Shown piece by piece: positions 34,501 through 46,100 of a stretch of DNA of 64,000 bases. Every line of letters begins with the position of its first letter. Position 1 is the stretch's first letter. The notes beneath the pieces were generated by a model, which worked only from the letters and a program-made list of their open reading frames with translations, was not told the DNA's origin and made no database searches. A program made the translations under genes and the position numbers. The stretch is from positions 27,442,724 to 27,506,723 of the forward strand of contig NC_049908.1 of NCBI RefSeq assembly GCF_001411555.2, in the 5' to 3' direction. Source of the stretch: Juglans regia. Taxonomy: Eukaryota > Streptophyta > Magnoliopsida > Fagales > Juglandaceae.

Positions 34501-35580
34501 AATATGACAGAATCATGTGATTGGGTAATAAAGGGGTATACTCTGTAAAGTCAGGGTATTATTCAGTTCTAAATCTGTTTTCTCTAAATGATGGTCCTGA
34601 GAGTTCTCATTCAGAAGCTACTAAGTGGTTTTGGAGAAACTTATGGAATTAAAGCTGCCTAATAAAGTGAAAATCTTTGGATGGAGGGCATGTAAGGATA
34701 GTTTACCAACAAGATTCAGCTTGTTGAGAAGAGGGATCCTACAATCAGCCCTTTGTGTTCATTGCATGCAGTGGGATGAAGATGCTTTTCATGCGATTTG
34801 TGGCTGTCCGATAGTACATGAAACTTGGGCAGTCCGTTATCCACAGATTATGCACCATTTACACCAGGTGGGAAGTTTTTCAAAGTTGGTTTGGATATTG
34901 ATGAAATCCGATCCTAATTTAGTTCCTATATTTATTACCATTTCATGGGGAGTTTGGAAGTATAGGAATCTAAAAAATTTTCAAAACTCTGAGTGTTGCA
35001 TTCTTGAATTAATTGATAGTTGTATTGGGTATGTTGAGAGTTATCTTCAAGTAAAAAAGTGTCATGTAGTGTTGTATAAGGAAAAAGTATTTTCTTGGAT
35101 ACCTCCTACTCAAAGTAAAGTAAAGCTTAATTTTGATGAGCTTTGTTTCATTCTTTTGTATCAGCAGGTATTGTTGTTATTTTACGGAATGATAATGGGG
35201 ATGTTTTGATGGCTGCTAGCCATAAGGAGCATGGAGTTTTTAAAGTTGATAATATTGAAGTTTTAGCAGCTTTGAGGGGTTTGTAGTTAATACTTCATAT
35301 GGGTTTGTTGAATTTGAGTTTGGAAGGTGACTCACTTATTATTGTTGAAGCTATTTGTTCTAATGAAGCTAATTTATCTAATCAAGGGTTTGTGATCAAT
35401 GAGATTAAAAACCTTCTTCGTCGTTTTAATTCATTTGAAGTTCTCCATTTTGGTCGTCAAGGGAATGAGGCTGCTCATCTACTGGTAAGACATGCTTATT
35501 TTATTGATGATACTTTGCAATGGTGGCATTCATGTCCATAATTTATTCAAGCTATAATTTCTTTAGATGCTGCCATGTAA
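31530..35580 (+). pseudogene. LINE ORF2: endonuclease, reverse transcriptase, zf-RVT, RNase H (broken)
   Basis: The apurinic-type endonuclease domain (31530 to about 32120) keeps SWNSRGL, ETK and CFGDFNE. Frameshifts at about 32125 and 32190 precede the reverse transcriptase (about 32790-33650), with KASGPDGM, DFRPISLCNVIYKI, KLDMSKIYDRVEW and GLRQGDPLSPYLF. The catalytic FADD segment is missing: ISYL runs straight into FCQA. Further breaks follow at about 33645-34080, 34500 and 35150-35280. The zf-RVT region (34625 to about 34830) has KIFGWRACKDSLPTR and CVHCMQWDEDAFHAICGC. An RNase H-like end has LEGDSLIIVEAI and GRQGNEAAHLL. It cannot make an active enzyme. Confidence 0.9.
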
Positions 35581-35609
35581 CTATGCAGGAATGTTTTATG
35601 TATTGTATC

Positions 35610-35833
35610 TGTAACGCCCTAATGGAAGGCCCAAACTACATGGCCTATACTCTAAAAGGACTAGTCAATGATATATGATATGGATAAAGGTAGGTGGTGT
35701 ATAGAATCCCACATTGCTTGGGAAGGAGAAGTTCTTGCTCTTTATAAGGTTCCAATAGGGCTCCAATTGTATCATTGACTTGTCCTTTTAGAGTATAGGC
35801 CATGTGGTTTGGGCCTTCTATTAGGGCGTTACA
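35610..35833. mobile_element. Solo-LTR-like element with long inverted ends
   Basis: 224 bp from TGTAACGCCCTAATGG to ATTAGGGCGTTACA. The outer 60 bp or so are inverted repeats of each other (including GGCCTATACTCTAAAAGGAC). Flanks are GTATC (35605-35609) and ATATC (35834-35838), a 5-bp duplication with one mismatch. TG...CA ends favour a solo LTR of a small LTR element, while the long inverted repeats also resemble a foldback MITE. CTCTTTATAAGG could be a promoter element. It sits in the LINE 3' UTR, so it is younger than the LINE. Confidence 0.7.
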
Positions 35834-35896
35834 ATATCTTCTTTATGAATGAAGTTATGTTGTTGTTATAAAAAAAAAAAAAAAACCACAGGCAAA

Positions 35897-36971
35897 ATTC
35901 CAATACAAATAAAAGGACAAAACCAAAAACCTCCCGAAAAATAAAACGACCAAACCCATCGTTAGTTGAACACAAATAAATAATTCTTTGAAAAAAAAAA
36001 ACTAAATTTAAAGATAAATAGTTGAACCGCCCGATTATAGAACCTGATGGAGAGAGACCGGTTCCACTTGAGGTGTTTTTTGGGGTCTTCTCCTTGATCT
36101 GTAAACCACTTCAACTTGTTGCTGCTATTGTTGGTTTTCATTGGCTACGATTTCTGCCCATAGATAATTGGAATTTCCAACTGAATACAGTTAAAAACAT
36201 ATTATACAAACACGTATATAACATGTGTATGTAAAATAGAACTGTAGAAGAATTGAAAATGAGAGAAACCCATATTGAAATATTAGGGATCTCTCTCTCT
36301 CTTTCTCTTTGTGCCCCTCTCCCTAACTGGTGAGTCAAACGTGAGTCACTAGGATTGGGAGTCACAGTGTCACACTGTGAGTGAGAATGAGAGAGTTTGA
36401 AAAGGGCACTCTCATGGCAGGACTGGGAGGAGTCAAACGTTGCGTTTTGGTGAGCCGTACAGTTTCAAGTTTTCGATTGGCCACCGGCCCACCTCTTGGA
36501 CTGGACCTTATTTCAAGTTTTAGAAATATGAACCTTTCTCAAGTTCAACCTCGGTCTGTTGTTTTTTTTTTTTTTTTTTTTTTTTTTACAATCGGCCCGT
36601 TGTCAAGTTTTGAGAGAGAGAAAAAGACACTTCGATAAATAATAGGTTTTAATATAAAAATGAGACAACAAAATATAAATCTATTTTTAAATAATAAATA
36701 TAAATAGAGTTGCAACTAGGGTTAAAGCCAGCATATGTCCAATATGGTTGATAATTGTTTGGCCTATGTGGATTGTTATAACTATGTGAAACAACAGCAT
36801 CTTGTGGTGTGCAAAGAAAATGTGCTCTCTTGGAAAGCTCGAAGCTACAAGAAATTGTGACCATTTTTTTGCGAAGAAAAAGTTATTTGTTATGAAAACA
36901 TATTCATTTTAGCTGGAAATAGTAATTTCGTTGAAAATAACTGATCGCAAATAAACAGTTTTCTTTTAATG
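35897..36971. other. Spacer between LINE copies
   Basis: No gene. Notable are a (T)n run of 27 at about 36562-36588 and a CT-rich stretch at 36291-36330. Confidence 0.4.
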
Positions 36972-37520
36972 AACTCTTGGTTATGTAAAGCTTAATTTTA
37001 ATGGATCCTTGTTCAAAGAGTCGGGAGAAACTGGTATAGGGGTTATTTTAAGAGATTTCCAAGGTTCAGTTTTGATGGCCGCAAGTAAAAAGGAAAGGGG
37101 AGCTTTTGACGTTGATGATATTGAAACTTTAGCTGCATTATGAGATTACAACTCACATGGCATTTGGGTATGACTCATTTGATCTTAGAAGGAGATTCCA
37201 TGTTAACTATGGAAGCTATTTGTTCTAAAGACCACAACTTATCTCGCCAAGGAGCTGTGATTATACAGATCAAAAGTATTTTGAGTTGTTTTGAAGCGGT
37301 TGAGGTGATTCATGTGGGTAGACAAGGGAATGAGGCGGCTCATCTACTTGCAAGATATGCTCATGATGTGGATGATAATGTTCAATGGTGGCACCAATGT
37401 CCTGGTTTTATTTACAATCGTGTTATTCTAGATGCCGCTAAGTAAATGCAAGGCTAATGTATTATCTTATTCTATACTTGTTATAGTAAGAATGCAATTT
37501 GCTGTTGTTATAAAAAAAAA
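36972..37520 (+). pseudogene. 5'-truncated LINE copy (RNase H end)
   Basis: Translation gives GYVKLNFNGSLFKESGETG, ILRDFQGSVLMAASKKERG, a stop at 37141-37143, then LILEGDSMLTMEAICS and GRQGNEAAHLLARYAHD. It ends in TGTTGTTATAAAAAAAAA, the same tail as the LINE above. It is closely related but separately inserted, and truncated to the last 0.55 kb as is usual for LINEs. I could not define a target duplication. Confidence 0.8.
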
Positions 37521-38629
37521 CATGATAATTTATCTCAAGTGGCCTGTTTTACTTTCAAAACAACAGGAAAAATATGTGTGAAGTCCAAAAGTATGTTGTC
37601 CAATCAAATCATTAGTATTTACACGTTGAAATATTGAAATAATTCCTTATCGAGTTGATTTTAGACCAAACACAAGTAACTTTTTTTTTTTTTTTTCATT
37701 CAAAAAATGATCATTGCAAGTAGACATCATTTGGTAGATAATGACAGAACAAATACAAAGATATTGAAATCATTTCATTGGATCCCACTTTGTACACATA
37801 AAGGTTAATGTGACATAGCCTTGCTAACAAGCTAGCTAGAAATTATTAATTTGCTAGGTGTAGAAAAAGCCAAACTCAATCCTTAAGGGAGAGTAATTTG
37901 CAATTGGGTCCTTGATAAGAGTTTTTGCATGGTGTAGATCAAAAGTTCGAAATCTTATTTGCACATAAATTCTATTAAAAACCCACAATTTGGTATGATA
38001 ATCTGTAGAGTACTAGAGATAGCGGGTTTTAACGGGCTAATCTGAAAAAAAATATTCGAAAAACCTTGCAAAAAAAGAGATATATGGAAATTGTAGAGTG
38101 TAAAAAGGCAAAATGAGTGTTTTATAGGGGTCCAAATGCAAATGTGCGCTCCTTGGCGAAGCAAATATTGCAATAACATGGAAATGGAGTTCTTCTTTCA
38201 ACCTACTTTGCTTGGCGGATAATACACACTTACACACCTCACTGATGGGTCCTATTGGCTAATTGACACGTACGTGTAATGTAATAATATATTGGTCTTG
38301 TTCCCAAGTCAACCTCCATTTTTGTTGCCACATAAATGTGTCAATCTTCATGTGGGTGTGTCATAAAGAAGATGATAAAAAAAAAAAAAAACCTATTGAA
38401 ACTTTGCTTTTAACAAATTATTGTCAACCTAGCTTGTTGAACACCCCAACGAAAAGTTGAAAAAAAAAAAAAAATTGTTTAGAGGTTTGTTTGTTAACAC
38501 ATCCAATACAATACTAGAATGATCTTAGAATAGTAATGTGATCTTGATATTTTCTATTTTTTTTTTTATAACTATAATGGATTTTATAATTAGTGTTTCA
38601 ATATATATACTCGTAGATATAGATATTAA

Positions 38630-39150
38630 GACCCGGTTTGGATACAAAATTCAGTCCAGTGCACTTTATTTTTAGACTGAGTTAAATATTCAAAAGTAGG
38701 TTTTTACACAGGTTGAATAGAGTCCAAAATTGAACTCATTTGTAGGGCCCACAATTGACAAACATTAATTTCAAGTTTTACTTTTTCATCTCTGTCAGTT
38801 TATTTTTCTCTCCATTATGTACAACTTTTCCATCTCTCGTGGGGCCCAACTCAGTTGTTTATCACTTTTTCTACTTGGCTTGTCTGGCTATAAGTGTATC
38901 TTGTCAGGAATTTTTTTTTTTTTGCAAGTTTTGGCACCAGCAATTGCTCAGACCATGTTAGATGAATAGTAAAATTTAATGGTGGGACCCATTTATTTTA
39001 CAATTTCCTATAAATATATATAAACTCATCTTAATATCTAAACATATCTAAACTCATCTTAAGTGGGTCCCATAAAATTCACTCAACTATCTCAATTCAC
39101 TATTATTCATAAAAAAATAAACTCAGCTCAACATCTAAACGTAGCCTAAA
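38630..39150. mobile_element. MITE-like element
   Basis: Begins ACCCGGTTTGGATACAAAAT and ends CATCTAAACGTAGCCTAAA, with CAGTCCAGTGCACTTTA near the left and ACTCAGCTCAACAT near the right end. The ends resemble those of the GTTTGGAT MITEs, but the body differs. A relative lies at about 45497-45830 (AGGTTGCGTTTGGTTCTC to GATCTAAACACAATCTAAT). Confidence 0.45.
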
Positions 39151-40216
39151 ACTCAAAAAGATATGGTAGATATAGACCCATGGCTCGAGCTTAAATTCAA
39201 TCTATTGAGAATATACATTGTGTGGAATGAAAAAGATTTCGTATACAAAATAATCTTATAAAAATAAATTTATAAAATTAATATAATATGTTTGTTTTTT
39301 TTATGTAGCACTTCTCATTTGCAATTATATTAAATCAACACTTATTATTAATTTAATCCAGATATTTATCATTTTAATATTCAAGTTTAGATTTCATAGT
39401 AATAAAATGATGATGTGATCATAAATCCATTCCTATGAATCTATATATGATGATGTGCTCACAAAACCTAAACCCATGAATTTGAAGATTTCACGAAATC
39501 TACTTAATAAATTATCTTAGAAAATCTAGACAATCTTAGGTTTTTAAAATGAAGCATATGATAATACATGGATGCATAAATACGAGGAGATATTTTGGAT
39601 AAGGCTATATATTTCATGGAAAGTTCTTGTTGTACTAATTAATATTATTCTTTATATTATATTTTGTCATTTCTAATCACCCCAAATGATATAATACATA
39701 TTAAATGGCTTATAAATTAATTAATTTAAATAAAAAGTCACTTGAAATTAATATATATAACGCATGAAGTAACTTGAGATGATGAAAATAATGGTTAAAA
39801 AATATTGTATTTTGTCTTTTGCTATATATTTCACTTGCACGTTAGAGAATATCTGAAATTTATTTGTTCAAGAATTGTAAGACAAAAGCTTCTGATTAGC
39901 CCATGATTCATTGGGACTGTTTTTGTTGCATTAATATGTAGTGCAATCACTAATTCAAATAAAGAAAACTCGGTCACAAAGTTGTAATCCCATGAGGGGA
40001 TGCTGCTACGTAGCATTTATTTCGCCGCAAAAATTGTTTTTCCACAAAGTTTTACTTGATGGCGTGATCTTGTGGCAAAAGGTTTGTCTTTTTTCTCACG
40101 AACAGTTTTTACGTCATCAGCACACTATTTGTCACGATCATATATCTTGAAAAAAGAATTCGTGAGAAAATCTCATATTTGTTGTAGTTTATATAATATA
40201 CTCCTATTGTATCTTC

Positions 40217-40251
<35 letters not shown>

Positions 40252-40299
40252 TAAGCTTATAGTATGAGATTATAAAAGTCTTGATTTGAAGGACGGTAA

Positions 40300-40474
40300 G
40301 TAGGCTATATATGTTTGGGTAGTAAGGTGATTTAAGATGATCTATGAATAGTAGTGAAAAAATAATAATAAAATATTAAATAATAATGAATAGTATTAAA
40401 AAGTATTTGTGCAAAGTAATGATAAAATATTAAATAGTAGTTGAGTAATCTCACTCCACTATCCAAACACAGAC
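40300..40474 (+). mobile_element. GTTTGGAT-type MITE
   Basis: Left end GTAGGCTATATATGTTTGGG; complement of right end GTCTGTGTTTGGATAG. TAA is on both sides (40297-40299, 40475-40477). The body is unusual, with repeated AATAGTA / AAATATTAAATA. Confidence 0.6.
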
Positions 40475-41698
40475 TAAATAACCCAGTTGGGTTTCAAATT
40501 TGTCAAGATCTTTGGTTAGTTTCAAAAACTCTAAATGTAGAGCTTGTAATTATTAATGCATTTAGGGATGTTAAAACTCTTTCACCGAATTGAGACTTTG
40601 ATTAAACATGTGACTTAATTAGACCCTGAATTAACTATTAATAACAAGGATTAGACTGGCTTTAGATGAGTCAAATTAATTTAATTAGAGTTTGTAGTTT
40701 GAGAAAAATATTATTGGAGCTTTCAAAGATTTCTTTTGATTTTCATGATCTTGTTAGAAATAGCAATGCGAGAGATAAGTGAGTTTTTTTGGTATATCAT
40801 ATTTTTTTTTAAAGGATTTGCACGGAATTTATACACCTTAAATCTCCACAAATCGTTTTCTTAAAAATAATATAACCATAAGGATAACCTTAATGATTAT
40901 CATCATTATAAATGTGAATGCAAAAATAAATTATAAATATTAGACCCATTGGACATTATTATTAATTAATGTCTATCTTGGCATCTTGTCATTTGAACGT
41001 GAGCACTTTTAATTGAGTAATTCTACATATAAATATGAAGTGCATAAACGCCGCATAATTTTTTTGAAAAAGAGTGGGATCTATTATGAAAAAATTTAAT
41101 TTTTTTCATATGGATCATATATTTTATTCATTTTTATCAAAATAATTACGTGACGGTTGCACAATTCACGGTTGCAAATATATTTTCTCATTTTAAATTT
41201 ATCTATAGAAGCAACCCTATCCCCAATTAACAAATAACATCCCTCCTTTTCCACAAATATTGACAAATCCTACACCCCAATCAAATCAACAAATAACATG
41301 ACCCCTCCCTTTTCACAAATGACACCATAAATTCTGCAGAATATTCTTTCTCGCAATTCATTTCCCAATCGAAACAGCATATTTTCTAAACTTTAAGAAT
41401 GATTAGGAATATTAATTTCTTATGCATACATAAAATGGTCAACTGATTTTTCAGTACCAACAGAATCAATTAATTAAGATATGAATCTGTCTTGTGATCC
41501 CCCTAATTTGTTTAAGATGTTATATTAAGATATTATTAACGTATTTCAATGGGACATGAATTAGATAGAACCTCCTACCCAATATATATATACATTAAGA
41601 TATATGATCCCATGAGATCTTAGATAATGCTATGTTAACCACTAATGCCTCTTGTTAGCGGCACATAAACATCCACACCGATGTTGACATGTTAATAC

Positions 41699-41733
<35 letters not shown>

Positions 41734-42304
41734 ATGGAGGAACAAGCAGAGAAACTGATCATCATGACATGTACACAGGTAATATATATATAAGACGATC
41801 GTTGCTATTCTTCATAGATTTTGTCACCTCCAATCACGCTTGTTGATATATCAAGTTTTTATAAGTAGATTCATTTGAAAGTTTACTGATTGGCCAATTT
41901 TGGGTTGTGATTATAAATTGAACCCATAGTCTAATCATATATATATAATAATCGAGAAATACCTTTCAAATCATGATATTTGTTAGGGTTTCTTTTTCAT
42001 GGTTGTGGACTACGTGACTAGCCAACCTACTTATAAATTTCATTCTAGTTATTGTCCTTCATTTAATTTCTTTTTGTGCACTGTTTCTAATTTTATATGA
42101 CCCTTTAACTGATCATCTCTTTCCTTCTTAATTCTCTTTTTCTTTCCTTGGCTTTTTTAGTGGGACTTGTCGGCCAAACAACAATTATGAATTATAGACC
42201 ACTAATTTTATTGGAAAATCATCACCTTTACATGATAAACATATAAAATATATATCCGCTTCACAAAGAATACAAAAAAAAAACCAAGCCTTGGCATAAA
42301 GAAG

Positions 42305-43144
42305 TAGGGCTAGGCTCTAACTCCGATGGAGTTGGAAAGTCCAACTCTGACCTCTGACTCTGACCAAAGTTAGAGATCAAGTTGGGCTAAGACTCTGATT
42401 CCGAATCAGAGCATATTCCAACTCCAATCGAAGAACAAATATGTTTTAATTTTTTTATAACAGATCAAAACAACAACAAAAATTATAACATAACAACAAA
42501 AAACAAACATTTATGAGAAAACATGGATTTTTTCTGATTTTTTTTTTATAACAAATAACATAAATTATAACAAACAAATTCGCAGAGAATTTTTGCATCC
42601 TAGGGTTTTGGATTGCAACAGAGGAAGACAAGCATAGAGAGAAAATAAACACGAAAGAAAGTTGTTGAGCGAGAGGATAAAAGAGAAATTATGAGAAAAT
42701 GAAGGAGGAAGAGGGAAACGATGGAAACTACGACAAGAGATAAAAGAGAGACTTTCAGTTCTAAGAAAACAAATGAGGAGGAGAGAAATGACATAGGATT
42801 TTGGTGCTAAAGAGATAAATATATAGGAGGTGGAAACAACGTCGTTTTAGACTTTTGAGGGTTTCTAAATTTTTTTTTGCAAAATACACCATCTCGTACA
42901 CGAGAGGCTTGAACACGAGTTAGTTAATTGGCAAAACGCGGCGTTGCACCATAAGGCCACTCAACTACCTGTTATTTATGTTACAATATTAAATATATTA
43001 AGTCTAAATGTCAAAGTTCAGAGCTAACATGGACTCCGGATTCTAACTCCAATTTCTAAAAACTCTATCTTTGTCGGAGTCGGAATCGGAATCTTGTCAA
43101 ATTTTGGACGGAGTTGAAGTGAGTGGATTTTTTGCCCACCCCAA
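42305..43144. mobile_element. 840-bp non-autonomous hAT element with 8-bp target duplication
   Basis: Left end TAGGGCTAGGC; complement of right end TTGGGGTGGGC. TAAAGAAG is present at 42297-42304 and 43145-43152; the preceding A also matches, so 9 bp cannot be excluded. Both subterminal regions are packed with ACTCCGA / TCGGAGT-type motifs, as in hAT transposase-binding regions. No transposase is encoded. Confidence 0.85.
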
Positions 43145-43152
43145 TAAAGAAG

Positions 43153-46100
43153 GTACTCAAAGAAGTAGGTGGCATGGTTAAGCTAATTGTGATCATAATG
43201 AACAATTCTATGTAAAAATTATTGTTTTTGGGTAGACTTGTATCTAAAAGATATTTGAACTTTTCTGTCTCCCAAGCTTTACAATTTTATGAAACTTAGT
43301 ACGAGAAGTTTTGGAATTATATTATATGGTTATTCGAAAATACTATTTTTCATCCTAAATGATCTTATTATCTTAATTAATACACTTGTTAACGGAATTT
43401 CATATGTCAATCACTTAATTAATAGACAATGATTTAAAATGAACCACATTAATAGTATGATCATTGAGGATGATATATAAAATCTAAAATGAAGATCGAG
43501 CACAATTTCTCATATATCATAGTTAGTTGGTTGATTTTATGTATATAGGGCATTAACTAGGTTGCCATCTGCATGCATGCACAGGTTGAAATTTTTGGGT
43601 AGTTAGGTTGCTTTAAGCAAGGAAAAAGTCTGTACATGCCTTCGGCTTCACGGGCTTGGATCGATCCACCAAATTTCATAAAGAAAAAGTATTTTTCTGC
43701 GTTGTTTGTTGTGTACACATGTTCACGAGAAATGATTTTACGCCGCTGCATCAAATTTTCAATGGCTTTTGGGTGGAGCCACCGTTTGGCTACCTTTTTG
43801 GTTATGCTTTTCAATGCTTTAGAAGATTATTTAGAAATTTTATAAAATAAAATTTATAAATTGATATAATTTAAATATTTGATATATTATATTTATTTTA
43901 TAATAAAAAAATTTATAATTTAATATATCAATTTATAAATTTAATAGACTAAACAACTTCTCCTTTTGAAAATCACACTACGCACATAGAACATGCAAAA
44001 ATATACATAGATTTAGATTTTATTTAAATAGTGAAAATATTTTATTTCATCTCATGTTATAATTTTTTAAAATTTTTATATAAAATATAATAAATAATTT
44101 AACTTTTTTAAATTTAAAATTTTAAAATAATTATAATATTTTATTTAACTTTTAATTTTTATTTAAAATTATCTGATGTCATCTCAATCCAAACCAGCAA
44201 CTTGGTGTATTAACGAGGAGATATTATGGGTTGAGCTGTAACAGAGGTTTGGGCACTTTGAAGTACTTGAAAAGTTAAAACCATTAAAAGAGGTTGGCAG
44301 CTGGTTAGTTCCGAGGACTATGAAAGAAAGTTAAACATGGGGAAGTATTAAAGGGAGATACATTACTACTCTTCAACCAATACATGCAAACATGTGTTAC
44401 AGATAAAGGGAGATCCATTACCCTTTAACCAGAAGGTACACTGTCACAGGATTAGGTCACACCTAAAATAATAATAATTTTTTTTTAACTATCTCTATAT
44501 GTCCTTTTATTGGGGGCAGGCGAGCACTATGTCCAACCAAAATGGCATATATATTTTTGAAATAATATTATATATAATTATGAAATATATAAATATAATA
44601 TAATTATTTTAAAAAGAGTAAAATTTATTATTAAAAATTAATTTTATTTTCATCTAAGTCTTATAATTATTTATTTTTTTTAAAGTAATTATAGACGTTT
44701 ACTTATTCACAACTATAACTATTATTTTTCTATTAATAAATATTTGGAATTTTTTTTATATATATTTTTTATTACCCATTATTGTCTGCTTTTTAAGGGG
44801 TCTCTCATTACCTAGTTAGTCTCCAACAAGTTTTATTGCATTATTGAAGATGATAGTTTTCATTATAAAATATAATAATAAAAAATTTTATTTACAATCT
44901 TGAGTAGAAGACTGCGTGTACAGTTTTATTAATAAATAAAAATAAAGGAGGAAAAATATCATTATAAAAATGATATTATTATAATTTTAATTTTTTTTAA
45001 ATATAATTATAAGAACTTGTATGAACAATTCTTATTTAATGACTGAAAATTATATGTAGACTATTCTATGAGAAAATCACCGAAAATAATTTTTTTTAGG
45101 CTTTTGATGCACATACAATTTCAGGCTAACACGCAAGGTCATTAAAAAAACAATTAATTACTTGAAGTTTGGGGCCCCATATGCATGTTAGGCACATAGG
45201 CTGAAGCCGCTGAACCATTTTATACAATTTGCAAATAATTCTTGATAGATAAAGAAAGAGAAATGATAATTATTTTTAGAGTGCGTAAATTTGTGTATTT
45301 TTTTTTTTGTAAAATATTGATAAATTTGAGATCTACATGAAAAAAATTATTTTTTTAATAATAAATTTCCTTTTTTTTTTTAAATAGAATACATAAGATT
45401 TAGACACTCTAAAATTATATGTAGTATTACTGATAAAGAATCTGATCTATTAAACCCGGATTATTTATTTTCTAATTAATTGGGTTCATTGTGCTTAGGT
45501 TGCGTTTGGTTCTCAAACTCAGTCAAATTCAGTCTAACTTTAAGTTGAGTCTGATATCTAAACATCTAACTCTTAAATTATTAAATTCATCTAAACTCAA
45601 AATATTTTTACATGTGGGATCTACAATTTTTTTTAACTTAAAACATCTTTATATATAAGACTCACAACTTTTTTTAATTTTTCATAAAAAGTACTAAACT
45701 CATAGTAACATTTAAACACACTTTAAATTCAGTTTAGATGAGTCTTATATAACTTTCTTCACTACTTAATTTATTACTATTTATAAAAAACTCAACTCAA
45801 TTAAATTTAACTCAAGATCTAAACACAATCTAATTAAAAACAGCAGCTACACAAACTAATTAATCAATTAGTTATAGTATATTGGACCATGAAACCAATT
45901 AAAACCAATTGTCCTAATCAAACTTTTGTGTAAAATTAAGATTGGCTGCCAAGAAGTTGACAGCTCTATCTTGGACACCCAGATGCCAGCAATGACATTA
46001 TCCATATATACAAGCATGCATACATACATAAATATATATACTTTTGGAAGACCCTACAAGAACATGATTACATGAACTTGAGCAGTGAAGGACAGTTGTG

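Larger units (their letters stand above)
29795..35896 (+). mobile_element. Near full-length plant L1-type LINE (inactive)
   Basis: A 15-bp target duplication, AAAACCACAGGCAAA, is present at 29795-29809 and at 35882-35896, the second copy overlapping the poly(A) tail that starts at 35871. Between lie ORF1 (30022-31332), ORF2 (31530-35580) and a 3' UTR with the solo LTR at 35610-35833. Order and domains match plant L1 LINEs. About 6.1 kb is consistent with a full or nearly full-length insertion. Its own 3' end (TGTTGTTATAAAA) recurs in the fragment ending at 37520. Confidence 0.9.
37521..42296. other. AT-rich spacer, no gene
   Basis: Holds the MITEs listed separately at 38630 and 40300, a degenerate repeat at about 41020-41185 (AAGTGCATAAACGCCGCA start, GTGACGGTTGCACAATTC end), and (TA)n tracts at about 40220-40249 and 41703-41729. 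Nothing else is recognised. Confidence 0.45.

Noticed and set aside
43557..43814. 85-codon minus-strand frame
   Set aside because: No recognisable domain, no splice context, and an equally long overlapping plus-strand frame.
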